Assembly (NCBI GenBank): GCA_008828725.1
Contig: MEHQ01001881.1
Location: 227,240 to 291,239 of the forward strand
Reading direction: 5' to 3'
Length of the DNA stretch: 64,000 bases
Source of the DNA: Saccharina japonica
Lineage: Eukaryota > Sar > Phaeophyceae > Laminariales > Laminariaceae
Both the position numbers and the translations under genes were made by a program. Under the pieces are notes generated by a model. It was not told where the DNA came from. It saw nothing but the letters and a program-made list of their open reading frames with translations, and searched no databases. Of the stretch, positions 38,001-51,200 are shown piece by piece (positions within the stretch are counted from its first letter, which is position 1; each line of letters starts with the position of its first letter).

Positions 38001-41000
38001 GTCCTCCTTGGAAGCGGCCTCGGTGCCACGGCACGCGCTCCTCGAGGAAATCATGTCGCCCTCGTCCCTGCACTGTTGCCCCCGGTAGTACAAGTACAGG
38101 TGCACCCGCTTCATGTAGGCACACACTAGGTCCAGCTCAGCGGTCCCCGCCGGCGAGGATGCAAGCGCCTCTTCGATCTGCACCGGGCAAGAACATAGCG
38201 AGACGGTACACGAAAACGTGCCTGAGTGCTCCTTCCCTACAATACTTTGTGCCACACAGTTACAGTGTCATGGCTACCAGATACGCATATTCATAATATA
38301 GTAGATTTCAGTAACTGCCGACACGTCGTTGGCGGAACAAGAAAACACATTATATATTGCCAGATATCAATTCACAACGACCGGGCATTTGGAATTATTG
38401 GACAAGTTCAGAGCGGTGCTATAGCGTCGCGGGGAACGTGCTGCACTCCCTGCCCTAACCATGGTGTTTACACTCACACTCACGCTCACGCGTTCAAAAG
38501 GCCATAAAACGATGTCACTCGCGACGAACGTACCTCGGTCTCGCGGAGAAGCGCAGCGATGCTCTCCGGCATATACGTCCGGCCGAACTCTTCGTCCATT
38601 GCTTCGGCAACCTTCAAGCTCTGCTTGGTGTCGTGGACAATGCGCTTCGCGTCCGAGAAGTCGTGGTCCGCCGCGGTGTGAGTGCGCGGCTTGTAGGAAA
38701 ACGTCTTCAACTCGAAGAACTTGCTGTCCCCGTTGCTGACTTTCTTAGACACTTTCGCTGGTAGTGAATACACATTCAGACATTCAGACATTTATGATTG
38801 GGCAAAACGAATAGCAAGCGTTGTAAAAAAAACGGCAGAACAAAACTGCTCCTATCCCACCCTATCCTATCCTACAGAAGCCAAACAGCAGCTTCCGACC
38901 ATCGCTGGCATAGACCTAGAAAATAGCTATTGGGCAGACTATACTATTAATAGTTCAGAAGCGATGCCCAACGCAACACAGTCAGCCGATACCGGGCGAT
39001 CAGTAACGCAGCGTATGAAAACATGTTAGTGAGTAAAAACAACCAGGAAGCAGAGAATTCCCACAAAAAAAAGGTTCGTCTCGGATAACATGTATCTGGT
39101 ACTTCGTATGTACTTCACTACTTTACATAATTGCCACGAAGCACAAGGCAGACAGCAAGGGCAACCACGCGGCAGAAATAAAAAAAAACGTTTAGAAGTG
39201 TGCGCTAAGGTACTCGAGAGTTGGGTTTCCACCTTTAGGCTTCTGGTTTTGGTAGATGCGCATCTTGTTCAGCTTCTGGACGCTCTTCGCAGCCTTCTCC
39301 GGCGTGTCGTAGATGATAAACGCCGAGCGAGCGAAGTCCTCGTTGCGAGTGTTTGCCGCGTCGGAACAAATTATACGCTCGTGCTTCGGCGCCTCCACGG
39401 CAATCTGAGCATTCAACATCATTCAACATCATTCAACATCGCGCAAACACGTTTCACAACGTTAGTATTACTGTATTCCAGGTACCCGCATATTGTTGAA
39501 TTGCGTTGTGTTTGTGACAAAAAGTGTGACAGATTTCCGAACAAAACACAGCCGTTGTGATACGTGCGACTTGAACACTGCTGGTATACTGGTATGCCAG
39601 TACTTCGTCAGAGATGGAAGCGATGGATGTCCGAGGCGCGACTTCGATCACCACCTAACAATATACCATGGTACCTCGTATGAGGTTCTCAGTGAGTGGT
39701 ATCGTGGCATCGTGGCATTGTGGCTTAGTGGCATGTCATTTACCCACGAGTGACGATCAACACAGCACTCAAACTGCATCAAAACACAAAACACTGAAGA
39801 CTAAAGCGTTCTCGAGCCGCCATACAAAACAAAACAAACAAACAAAAAACGGAAAACAAAAAGGGCGGCAGGACAGAGCAGAATGCCGAGGCACCAAAGT
39901 GATCCATCCCATCGACATAATCGATTCCAATCATCTACTGTACCTGGCGTCCAAGCTCTTCGGTCGAAATCCAGGCAGGGACGCGGCGTATGAAGACCAC
40001 CTTGTCAGAGTGCGCCGAAAACTCCTTCGCGTCCACATCGTATTCGCCGCTGCCATCCTGTACCATGTCAATATAATATTCGTATCATATTAGTGAAAAA
40101 AAAATCGTTACTAAAAAATAATTCGTCAAAGCAAATAGCGTGGCAGTGATGGGGGCCTACCCTGGAGAAGAAAGGGTGCGGTGGCGTAGTATACACATAT
40201 GCACATACTTCCAGCATTAACATTTCCACCACTTCCATGAAACGCACGCACGGAGGCAAGAAGGCTCGCGAATATAACGAAGAGGTCGAAGAACACCTCC
40301 ATTCGAAATCCCGTCCGAACAATTGCTCTGGCATTTATCAAGAGCTACGACACACTTGGTACCTGGCACATTATACCTGGTTGACCTTAACCCCTGAAGA
40401 ACTGGTCCCGCGTATTTGGGGACAAACTACTTGGAATTAGTGGGGGTTTTTTTCAGTTCTGAATGGGTTAACAAAGAGGAACAATAAAAAATGACGGGTT
40501 ATCGGTCGATCAAAGAAAACAAGCTTTGCAACTGCCTCGTAGCACTAAAGCAGTATGTAAGTGCCCGCGGCATCCAGGGGGGCACGGGTGAAACAACAGC
40601 AACATCGAGGACCTTCATACTGCATGGAGATAGAGGTACGCCCGGAAAGAAACGATGGTACCAGGCATAAACGAAAAAAACTGAACCAAGCAAAACATCC
40701 AATCAAAACGCGAGAGGGGAAGGAGTGTACGAAAAGGAACGCGGGAGGTAAAGGTCACCTTGGCCTCCGACTCGCCGGGCTGGTCGGAATCGTCTTCCAT
40801 TCCGTCCATGGAGGCCTCATCCCGACTAGAAACCCTTGGCCGCTTCTTGCGCTTGTCCACGCCACCCCAGCGTTGTTGCTGCGGAAATCGATTGGACGAG
40901 GAGAGTACAGTAGGCGTTTTAGGCTGCGAGTCCACGCGCTGTACGACAGATATCCCAGGTATACTACCGAGGGCCGCTCAGCAAACACCCTACATCTGGC

Positions 41001-44000
41001 GAATATCGCTATTACTAAACAAAGCGTACGCTTTGCGCACGCAAGCGCTCCTTACACGCCAACCGAAAAGCAGCACACCTCTGAGATAGGGTCAAGAGCA
41101 GCGCTTGCGATGAACGCCACCGGGTTGGCACGAAGCTGCTCCGCGAAGACAGCCGACTCCTGTGCTACCCACTTGATCTTGTCCTCCTTCTTCTGTTGGA
41201 CCATCTTGGGGTGGTAGCGTTCGAGGAGCCATTCCTGAAAGCGGCGAGCGATGTGTTGGGATTCTGAGTGGGACGGCAACTCGGTGTGTACCAGGTGCAC
41301 ACTGCGGCGGGGGTACAGTGCGCCTCAGATCTATATACACCCACACGTGCGCACAATAAGCCGCGAACCACTGGTAGCGATCTACTGAAATACAATAGGA
41401 GATACGCCAGTTGCCACGGCCGCTACGCAACACAGTATACCTGCATCGAGTCCTCCAATTGGTTCTAGCATTTTACGCACGCTAAAGTATTCAATAGTTG
41501 CCTCCTCTACTCGAACGCAGCATCGAAGAATAGCATACCTCCTTGCGGTGCACGTCGATGAAGCTGTGCGTCAGGCGTTGCGTGTAATCAGCCTTGTACT
41601 CATCGTAGCGCTGCTTGCACTCCTCGGGTGTCACATCATCACGTTGCTCCGCCATAAACGCCTGCGCAAAAGCAAAGCCCGAATATAAATACGGGGGTAC
41701 GGCAAGAACAGAGGTCGAATTTGACTTGCCGCCGACGATGAACTGAACAACCGACGGAGGGCCACAGGCATGGCTTATGGTATCGTCAATTGGGGCAGCG
41801 GAGCGTATCCTCAACCCGTTCAGAAATGCACTCACGGTTTTTTAGAAGACAAAGCACTTGTGCATAGTGTGGGATAATGTTTGCAGTATACTACAGTCTA
41901 GTAAAAGGGTAAACACCACAGGTGCGGCAAGCATCTACAAATATTCAGAACTACAGCAGTACCTTGAAAGAGATCATCGGCAGAATGTTGTACATGCGGG
42001 TTTGCCCTGCCATCTTCATGGGCTGTGGCCGCTGGTTGCTCGAAAAAACCATCTGTCCATGCGCGGAAGCTTGAGGGGGGAACATTGGAGCCCCCGGACC
42101 GCCCATCGGCTGCATCATCGGCAAAGAGCCTCCTCCCATTGGCTGCATCATGGGCCCGGTGCCCGGTGGACCTGCTGAGAAACAAAATATCACCCGGAAA
42201 AGTAACGGTTTGTCCACGCAGCAAATGCCGCAATCAACGAGAGGGACGGAGCAACATGCGTGTGGGCTCGCAGAGTGCTATATATACCAAACTGTATGAC
42301 ATACCGGTTGTCCCCTGATTCTAGTCACTAAAGTCATTCTAATGTTGTAGTACGCAGATAAACAAGCGCGAAATGTGACTATCGTCCACTACCCCCGCCA
42401 TGACAAAATGCAGCTGCTCACGAGGCCTGGTCCATGCACTTCTTGCAATATCTGTCGGCCGAGAAGCCGCCGGCAGGTACGCACCTCTTCCCCTGAAGGG
42501 CTCTCTCCCTCCAGCTCTCCCACCATCCATCGGCGCAGCGGGACCACGGTCGCGCCTGTGCGTGAGATTGGGTATAGCAGAGCAGAAGGTTAGCCGGTGG
42601 CATAGAGCAAAACACGCGCGATCGAGGAACACAGCCGACCCATAGCCACGCCACGCACGCGAGTTCCGTTCTATCATACAGTCACAGTCGCACATAGAGA
42701 CAATTAAACTTCAACAGGAGCGTTCCGTAGGAGACTAAGCTCACCTTCCCTGGCCATGGCCACCGCTTTGACGGCCCCTGTCTCGGGTGTTGTCGAACGA
42801 GTCACGGTCCCTGCCCCGACCCCAATCCCTCTCGTCCCGACTCCAGTCTCTGTCTCGGGAGGAGCCACGGCCTCGATCTCTCTCCCGGGAGTTCTCGCGG
42901 CCTCTGTCCCTGTCACGGCCACCGTTTCCGCCGCGGTTCCTGTCTCGAGAGTCGTCGCGACCGCGGTCTCTGTGCTCGCGACTGTTCCCTACATCTCGAT
43001 CTCTCCCCCTGGATCGGTCATTGTCCCTTTCCCTTTCCCTGTCCTCGATATCCCTCCTTCGGCCCCTGTCTCTCGAGTTGTCGCCGTTGGCCCCGGCTCC
43101 TACCCGATCTCGGCTCCTGCTCCTGTTGGGGTTATGATCCGATCGAACAATCGAATAATCGAGACATTAGCACAGCAGTCAGTAACTTTGGAGTGTCGCA
43201 TGTCCCACTCGCTCAAGCTCTCCAATCCTTTACCAAGTGCTAATAAATACCGTGTTCTATACGAGTACGGTAGTCTATTAATAGTACAGCAGTGGTTGTG
43301 GATAGCGGGTAGTGCCCAACGCGACATCCTCCAAAGGAATGTAATGTTGCGCAGTACACCAACCAATGTTGCCGTTGTTGTCTAGATGGTACGATATGGT
43401 TTAGCTACGCACATGCCTCTGCCTTGGAGCAACCGCATGGGGCGTATTCCACGTACTGTACTGTACCGTAGTATGTGTGTGTGTTCTTCGCATTAAACCG
43501 TGCTTTCTAACCGTCGACATCCAGCACACAGTGTCCGTGCCGATTCTTCATCCTAGAGAGATACCAGCAGTTCCGTGGTCATATAGGACACCATAAACAG
43601 CGGTGAAGAGAAATAAGAAACCCGACGCGGTTATGTTGCAACTATTAATAAGAGGTACTACTGGTATACCTGGTACAGCAGTAGTGTACGTAGAACACGT
43701 AAAAACACCATCATAGGCTGGGTCAGCATTCCTGTTTCTTACAGTTGCGTACTATCAATAACATAACATAAATAGCACAGCAGTATGTATTATTAATATC
43801 AATAGTAGTTGTCCTATATATACGAGTACTCGTACCAGGTACCCAGGTATATTATATCAGGTATCAGGTATGTACTTCAAATCATATGAGATGTACAGCA
43901 GTGCGTGGGGACTCCGAGCTGCCGCACGTGTAGGAACACGATGAGAGCATGAGTCCTAGCAAAGTGCTTCGTATGTTTTTTTGTCTCTCTCACCTGCTTC

Positions 44001-44920
44001 GGCCTCGCCTGCCCCGCCTGCTCGAGGGCTCGTCATAGTTGCCGTTCTCACTGCCCTCGCGCTCGACCACCCTGCTGCCCCCAAACTCATCGGCGGCGTC
44101 AATGACCTATCATATCATATCATATCATATCATAAGAGACAGGGCACATCGGTACAGCAGTACTAATGTCAATAGTACAATCCATACCAGCTGGCAGGGC
44201 AGTATAAATTATAAACTGCTGTCGTGCTTTGGACCTATATGGGGTATGGCCTATGACCTATGACCCCACCCCATAAGATGACCCTTTATGGAGGGTCAAA
44301 CCTCTATTAATAGTCAAACCCCATCGTACTCGTACGTAGCTTTGGACCGTGTGATACACAACATACCTGCCTGGTACCTTGTAGAACATACCCTGGTATA
44401 CATAGGGCGGTAAAAGCTTGTGGCGTGAGACCGGAGCCTGCGCAGAGCACGGCTGGGCTAGCCCAAATCACCCGCAGAAAACGACAACACTCACCTCGTC
44501 GACCACCGCATCGTCCCCGCCTGAAGGGGCATGGCTTCCCTCTGCCCCATCCGCCACCGCTGCTGTCTTTGTTTCCGTCTTGGCTTCAGTCGAGCCTTCC
44601 GTCTTCGCTTCAGTCGAGGCTTCAGTCGAGGCTTCGGTCGTCGCTTGCGGCGTCGCTTCCGTGGTGGTAGCTTCCGCCGCAGCTTCCGGCGTGGCTTCCG
44701 TCGTCGCTTGCGGCGTCGCTTCTACTGCCGCTTCCGTGTTTACTCCCACCACAGCTTCCGTCGTCGCTTCATCCGTCGCCCCCGCTGCCGCCGCTGCCTC
44801 CACTGCCATCGGGGTTGCCTCCTGACCTGTTGCCTCTTCGGGTTTAGAAATGGCCTCTGATATCATGTCGGGAGCGTGAAGGTCTGCCTTAGGTTCACCC
44901 ATCTGGATATCGTTCGCCAT
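32028..44920 (-). CDS. SRRT: SERRATE/ARS2 RNA effector protein
   Basis: Nuclear scaffold linking the cap-binding complex to RNA processing, including small-RNA maturation. Eighteen exons run leftward and all keep frame: 44920-44495, 44106-43994, 43122-42745, 42555-42485, 42171-41963, 41661-41539, 41234-41079, 40878-40759, 40057-39944, 39404-39233, 38757-38534, 38177-37992, 37261-37001, 36286-36206, 34329-34252, 33818-33539, 33126-32912 and 32099-32028, giving 1092 aa. Order: an Ala/Thr/Glu-rich leader with TEA repeats, an Arg/Asp/Ser-rich region, Met/Pro-rich linker, the conserved HSFIDVHRKEEWLLERYHP helix block, an RRM-like unit (KVVFIRRVPAWIS, RSAFIIYDTPEKA), the helical VCAYMKRVHLYLYY block, and a C2H2 finger (CGMPKC joined to LFKAAEFVHKHLINKH). 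Then come a GPM-rich stretch, an RGG-rich tail, SYIDVDAPK and a basic PKKKRKTM end. The intron after exon 14 uses a GC donor. An upstream in-frame ATG at 45040 would add 40 residues; 44920 was preferred because it gives MANDIQ and a free divergent spacer. Confidence 0.93.
34645..36085. mobile_element. Foldback element with about 470-bp inverted arms
   Basis: The left arm (about 34645-35125) and the complement of the right arm (about 35625-36085) are diverged copies. Shared blocks include ATTCATCTGA, TTTTCCAGGAAAAA, GGCTTGAGCCAGCATCTC, CGAGGGTTGCCAGGTACC and GTCATTGTAACGTTGGCCGT (with single changes). The roughly 500-bp centre has no recognised protein. The element lies wholly within the GC-AG intron of ARS2 (34330-36205). 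Confidence 0.75.
40387..40471 (+). mobile_element. TTAA-flanked MITE, copy C
   Basis: An 85-bp element in an ARS2 intron. TTAA CCCCTGAAGAACTGG lies at the left and CAGTTCTGAATGGG TTAA at the right. It shares the GGGGACAAACTACTTGGAAT core with copy A2. Confidence 0.8.
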
Positions 44921-45204
44921 ATTGATCCCCAAAAATACCACGGAGCTCTGAGGCGGAGTCCCACTTGTTGACAGTCTGTTAAGCAGCCGGTGTTTGACGT
45001 CTTCGGTAACAGCAAAAGGTTCACGGTACACCGAGTGCATTCACGAATTGTCTCACAAGGGGGGCCAAAAGGGTTTAGTAAATAAGTTGTTGCATGTTTG
45101 TGATGAGTCGGAGGGGATTCTGGATTCCGATCGTATCCACGCCGCACACCGCAGACGGGGAGACACAGATCCGGCGAGATCTAGAGGGAACCGCATCCGT
45201 GAAA
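44921..45204. promoter_or_regulatory. Shared divergent promoter, ARS2 and SPAG1-like gene
   Basis: The start codons of the two genes lie 284 bp apart and diverge. No convincing core motif is seen. If ARS2 starts at the upstream in-frame ATG (45040) the spacer shrinks to about 164 bp. Confidence 0.6.
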
Positions 45205-48200
45205 ATGGCAGAGCTCGGAGACCTTCTCACAGGAGGACCAAGAACGGAGGTGCATAGTAAAAGTATCCACAACTGGGGAATGTTGACGTTCTTCTTCAGT
45301 CTGTTCTTGATAATCAAACACCTAACTAACCCGTTCGTCGTCTGTTTTGAACGTTTGTTGTCATTTGAGTGCGTTTCAAACGTGTGAGATGAGTGCGCAC
45401 ATGATATTGGGCCTCCTTCCCTCCCTGCCTTCCTCGGCCATGTAACACCATGCAAGCGCACGGTGGCCCACCAGCTCAATCACGTTGCCGTATGTCGCTT
45501 GAACAATTTTGTTGTTGTCGACGATGGCAGGACGTGAGCATAGAAATGATGGATTACGACTTCCTCGACAAATGCACTGACCATGGCCTGATCCGCGCTA
45601 TCGTGCTCAAGCTCAAGTCCGGCGAAGAAGGACACTATCCTCAACTCCTCAAGGTACATAAAGCAGTAAGCACAATGCACATCAATCCCCTCATTAGCAT
45701 GGCACGATCAGCATGCGCAGACCGTGCTTTGGACTGTACCTACTTCTCGGTGTTCCTGCAGGCGCCCTGCTTCACCGGAAATTGAGTGCGGGGTGTTTTA
45801 TTTTGTGTTGGAACAAGATACGGAAGGGGACAGCAGCAATAAATAATAGATATCGTCAGATCGCCAGCTGTACTCGTAGTGTTACTGGAGTACTCACTAC
45901 TGCCTGCTGTACGTAGTCACACATGCTTGCTGCGTCGTAGGTTCAGCTCTCAGTCCGCAATCGCTATAACCGCCCCTAACAGCAGTAGTCGTATACGTAG
46001 TCAGTGCATTTTTTATTTTTATTTTTTTTCCATCCCTTTCATTATCTTCGCACTTCCGTCTTTCTCCCTCCCTAGTCGTAACTCAGATCCGGGGTCACAA
46101 AGTAGGCTCCTCTCCCTCCTCCCCCACTACAGTTCTTGCCTTGCATTTTTATCACGAGAAGTTTTTCAGCACTTTCTTCCCTCGTCAACTCTCGTCGAAT
46201 TTTGCTTACCCACGCTATAATGTGCGCTCTCGACAGTCGGTGTCATTTGAGAAAAAAAACCTCCACGGGGAGAATCGAACCCTCGACATCCGGTCCTACA
46301 GGCTTCGTGGCTACCAGTTAGACCACCGGGGCGACCGGCTTAGTATACGATCAACCAACTCTTACTTTCTACTCTTCTTCTTCTTGGTGTTGCAACTTAT
46401 TCGAAGCATGCGGAGACCCGCCTGCTACAAGAGCTTCCCCAAGCCGAGCGCTCTAAGATACTCCGCATGAAGGCGGAGCCACAGCCCGACGAGATTTATG
46501 AGGTGGGTACCATGCGTATGTGTATCATACATGTGCAGGCATGGTAAGATTACAAACTTACCTGTCTATATTATGTGGTACCAATTGCAGCAAAAGCAGC
46601 AAGGAAAGGGTGCAGCAAGGTAGCAGTGCCCACGAGTAATCTTCCGACGTGTACTCTCTTCTGTGGACATATATACCATCACGATATCATATTAAGAGTA
46701 TCATAGGTTCTGATCAGGTTTCAATTGTGACAAAGCAATATGTCATACGTATACGAGCATGCCAAGCAAAGATGTCGGGAGACATGTCAATGTCAAGCTG
46801 TCTGTCTGTCAAGGCTGTCTGTCAAAGCAAATCCAGCTGTCTAGACAAATGTCCCAGACCCCCCTGGCAGAAAAAGCCTCCTCATATGTGTGGAAACCCC
46901 TATGTTTGATTTTTTTCGCGAGGCTATTTTACTCGTTTGATTAAGCTTATTTCAAATCATCGATATTCTGCAGTTCAATTCCTATCTTTTATGTAGATCG
47001 GACTCGTAAATGTAGCATAATGCCGAAAAAAAAAAAAAAAACAGGAAAAAATATTAATTTGTACATTATTGTCAGGTGTTTTTGAAAAAGCGGGGATTTT
47101 TTTGTAGTGTCCCCTGTTTTTTGCTGTCAAGGCTGTCTGTCAAGGCATTTGCCTTGACGCTGTCTGTCAAAGGGTGAAAGTGCTGTCTCCCGACATCTTT
47201 GATGCCAAGCCGGTCGCCCCGGTAGACTAGTGGTCAGCTTCAAAGGCTACTAGCATTGGTACCCGAGTTCAAATCCCACCGTGGTGAGATTTTTACTTTA
47301 TTTAAAAAAAAAAAGGAACCAATTGCTGAGAGCGCCTTCGTGGCGCGGGTAGGCGGAATCAGACGCAAGCCGACGAGGGAAGATAGTGTCGGAACCTTCT
47401 CGCGATAAAAACGCAAGGCACGTACCGTAGTGGGGAGGGGGGCGAAGAGCCTGCTTGGTGACCCCGGATCTGAGTTACGACTAAAAAGAGGGAGAGAGAA
47501 AAGAAGGGCGAAGATATTAAATGGTGGGAACAAAAAAAAAAAAATCCGTATCAGTATAGTCTAATCGGTAAGTATTTGTTGCAAGGTATTCCCAGGCTGT
47601 ATTGAGCACGAAAGCTTTTTGGCGACATCAACTTCCACCGCTGAAGGGGCAAGTGCCAAACCTATGATGAAACTATGACACCGAATTGTTGTTGTCCCGC
47701 TACTGAGTGCTATGACACGCGTATGCTGTACTACTACTGTATATCGTATATTGTATACCCTCGAAGAGGCGCTTTCATCTACAAAAGTATGGCAGTATAA
47801 GAGTACGAGAGTACGATAGTATGGTGTCCCCTTGTGGACGCGCTCGTTGTTGTCTCTTTTCAAACAGGATCTTCTGCACCAAACCTATCGTGTCCAGAAG
47901 ATATCAGGGCGAGCAATCCAAGCGTTACCAGAAATAATAGTATAATAGAATATCAGTAGAAATAGTAGTGGACCCCTAGGTCCATACCGCCCGTGTCCTA
48001 ACATGACAGCGAGATATATCATAGCGCACGAATATGCGCATGCGTATATAAGATGCATGCGGAAATCTGTCAATCGGCGGTTACCTAACGCCTTTGTGAC
48101 CTTTATGTTTTTCAGGCTGCCAGCGATCTGCATGCTTGGGAGGAGGCGATCGCGAAGCTCTCGTCCAAAACAAAAATAAATGAAAGGAGCTGTCTCCAGC

Positions 48201-51200
48201 AGAATGATCAGAATGATCAGAATGCTCCCAAATGGACGAGCTGCGACCAAGCAGACATCAAAAGTCGCACTCCTAAAGTGGTGAGAGTTTGATTAAGTTA
48301 GGTAGACAAGTTCAATCAGCTGCATCAATGTCGAACTCGTATACGAGACGTTTCATAGTGCAGCCGTTCACCTCGATTCCTCGCCAGTAACCAGTACGCG
48401 CGCTCCAACACCAACGTGAGGGTATTACCTGCTGAGCTATAGGGGTAAACGATCGATCAATTACCCAACCCAGGGTACTCCTTATAACACTCTTCCCCCC
48501 CTCTGAACGGCGGGATATTTGGGACGTCGGTACCGTATACGGCCGTACGTTGATCTACCCGCTTCGTTTCAATACCTAGGGAACCGGGGAGACGTGTTTT
48601 TCAGGGACGCACGCGCAAGCGTTTCTATAAAAGAAACGTTCGAAGTGAGACTTGAACCCGTGTGCTCGACGACGTCAAATGTTGAGGCATAACCTACTGA
48701 GCTATAGGGGTAGACGATCGATCGATCAATTACCCAGCCCAGGGTAACAGGGTAATCCTTAGAACACCAACCCTAACCCATTCGTGTGTTTCTCTCTCTC
48801 AGGTGGAACTTGCGTCCCATGACGACAGCAGGCATGGTGGCCGAACGCAGCTTACTGGAGTTGGACCCGAGCGCACCGGGGCGAAAAAGCTCGACGCGTA
48901 CGATTTCAGGTAAGAGTGAGGTGTAAGCATATATGACACAACACGGTGTGTGCCAAAACAAGAAATGGCAATTCTGCCCTAAATAAGGCAGTCGGCGTTG
49001 TGACCAAGGCTGCCGTCTTGCTCGTCACCACTACAGGGCGTGGGAAAACTACGACGCAGATGAAGAAATAAGAAGGATGGAGAACGACGAGAAGGAACAA
49101 CAGACAATGGAACATGAGGTGGGTTCAAAGTACGCAAGGTGTATTTTAGCGCGTAGGCGAGGCCTTCAAGCGCCCGAGTAGGTTGAACGCTAGACTATGG
49201 AAAATATTCCTCTAATCTAACAGAATTTCCACGATAGGCCATCGCGTCCGCGAAAGTTCGGACCGAGCAAGACCAGCAACGGCGTGCCAAACTTCGAGAA
49301 GATCAGCTTCGTGAGGCGGGCGAAGGTCGATTCAAGGAATCCCTGTCACTACTCGAAAAGAAGCGTACATCGGCAAGAGAACACCTGAAGGGCAATGAGT
49401 CATTCAAAGTGAGTAAAGAACATCTTACGATGGCACTTTAACTAACTTTGCTCTTGTTGCTGTGCTGGATACACCTGAAATGTTTTCTTCGCTTGTCGCA
49501 GAGGCGTGGTATGACACGGCTAGCGACATATATACTATATAAGTATTACTGTAGTTTCTGCCGGCGGCACAATCAGTTCGAAGTATTGTCCACGATATTT
49601 GCTATGCTTTTATTGTAGGTAGGTAACCTTGTGTTCGAGGTACTGAACTACTTCAACATCTCGAGTGTGCGTGCAACACTGGGGTGTTGCACGTGTAGAC
49701 ATGTGGTCTTGTGCGTGGAAGCGCATGTTATACGTGTTGCATAGGTTTAATGAGTGACCGATTAACTTTGACGATGTCGCCATTGACGTACCTCGAATCA
49801 CTCGTTAAGGAGCCGCTCGAACGACGCGTATGTCCCCATGGCGTATGTCCCCATCCAGGCCAAGGAGTACGACGAATCTTTTCGATGCTATTCTTTAGCT
49901 ATTGCTCTGGACGATGCGAACGCGAAATTGTACAATAACAGAGCTGCCGCTGCGCACAAACTGCAACGGTTTGAACAAGCCGAAGATGATTGCACAAGGT
50001 GAGGGGAGGCAAGCCGGGTCACCTGCCAAGTATTACGCGAGAGTCTTTTTTACTTGTACTGTCAGCGAAGTATGGCATCCCACATATTTCCGTGACAAGT
50101 AATTCCGCGTATACCCAGTCAGCGTCAGTAACCGGGGGGATGACATGATGAAATCGCGTGGCACAGGGCAATTTATCTCGATGCTGAGTTCAAGAAAGCC
50201 TGGATGCGACGGGGGATGGTGCGCTACAGCCGCGGAAAGTATGCGGGCGCAGTTGCTGACTTCGCGGAGAGTGTACGTCTGGACCCCACTGACACCAAAG
50301 CCTTTAAACTGAGGGAGCTAACCGCAGCCAAACAACGCCAGGTGCGACAGACGACCTTTGTCTCCGTTCGTGGACCTCTGTGCGTTGACAGGAATGATTG
50401 TGTCATCGTGTAAGCCGGATCTACATATTAGTTAGTATCTAAAGTAGACTAAACCCTCACGAGGGTGACCACATCCTTCCAGTATGACGACTGAGCACCT
50501 GGATGTTGCCCGTACATTGCGAGAACGATCACCGATAGCCCAGCGGGTAGTGGTCAGTACTGCTGGAGTAGCTCTCCGTGTAACCAGTTATTATGCGCGT
50601 AATTGACAAATACAACTTACCAGTGGAGCTGGCATGTCTCTGCTACCGCAACCTTCGCGTTGCGTCAGCTGAGGATCGTGCTCCAAGACGTTGGGAGTGC
50701 GAAATGACAATGGTTTCATGTGTGCAGCACGGGGCGTTCACGCTCAAAAGGTGCTTCACACAAATATCTGCGTGCTGAAAATCCGGTTAAAGGAGATGTG
50801 GAGCGCATTTCAAACCGGGGTTCCCCCCTGCAACATACCCTCAATCAACCGATCTCGGCATTAGACTTGTTTTGTGAGAGCCAGCATGTTTATTCTGTAA
50901 TTCCTACTTCAAAAAAGGTTGAAGGTGATCCTGCTGGAAAGACAAACGGAGGGCCTCCCAAGAAACGCGGACGTTTGCTCATCGAGGAAGTGGACACCCC
51001 ACAGGTGACAAATCCGTCCGATCTCCGAAACCCAGCGCGTAAACTCGCACATAGCTTGAAGCGCAGCCGGGCGCAGCGACCTACACGGGTGTCCCAAGTT
51101 TGCGGGGGGGGGGTCGATGTAAGATGGAAACTGAGCGACCACACCGTCCGTATAGCCTGTTGGGTACGTTTGAATCTCCCGCAGCAGACCCATCAGCCAT

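Noticed and set aside
44468-44860. Plus-strand Ala/Ser/Val-rich and Arg-rich frames
   Set aside because: They are antisense shadows of the Thr-Glu-Ala repeats in ARS2 exon 1.
46247-46335. A real tRNA gene on the minus strand
   Set aside because: A and B boxes are present, but the acceptor stem does not pair and the sequence continues into a SINE body shared with 47214-47544.
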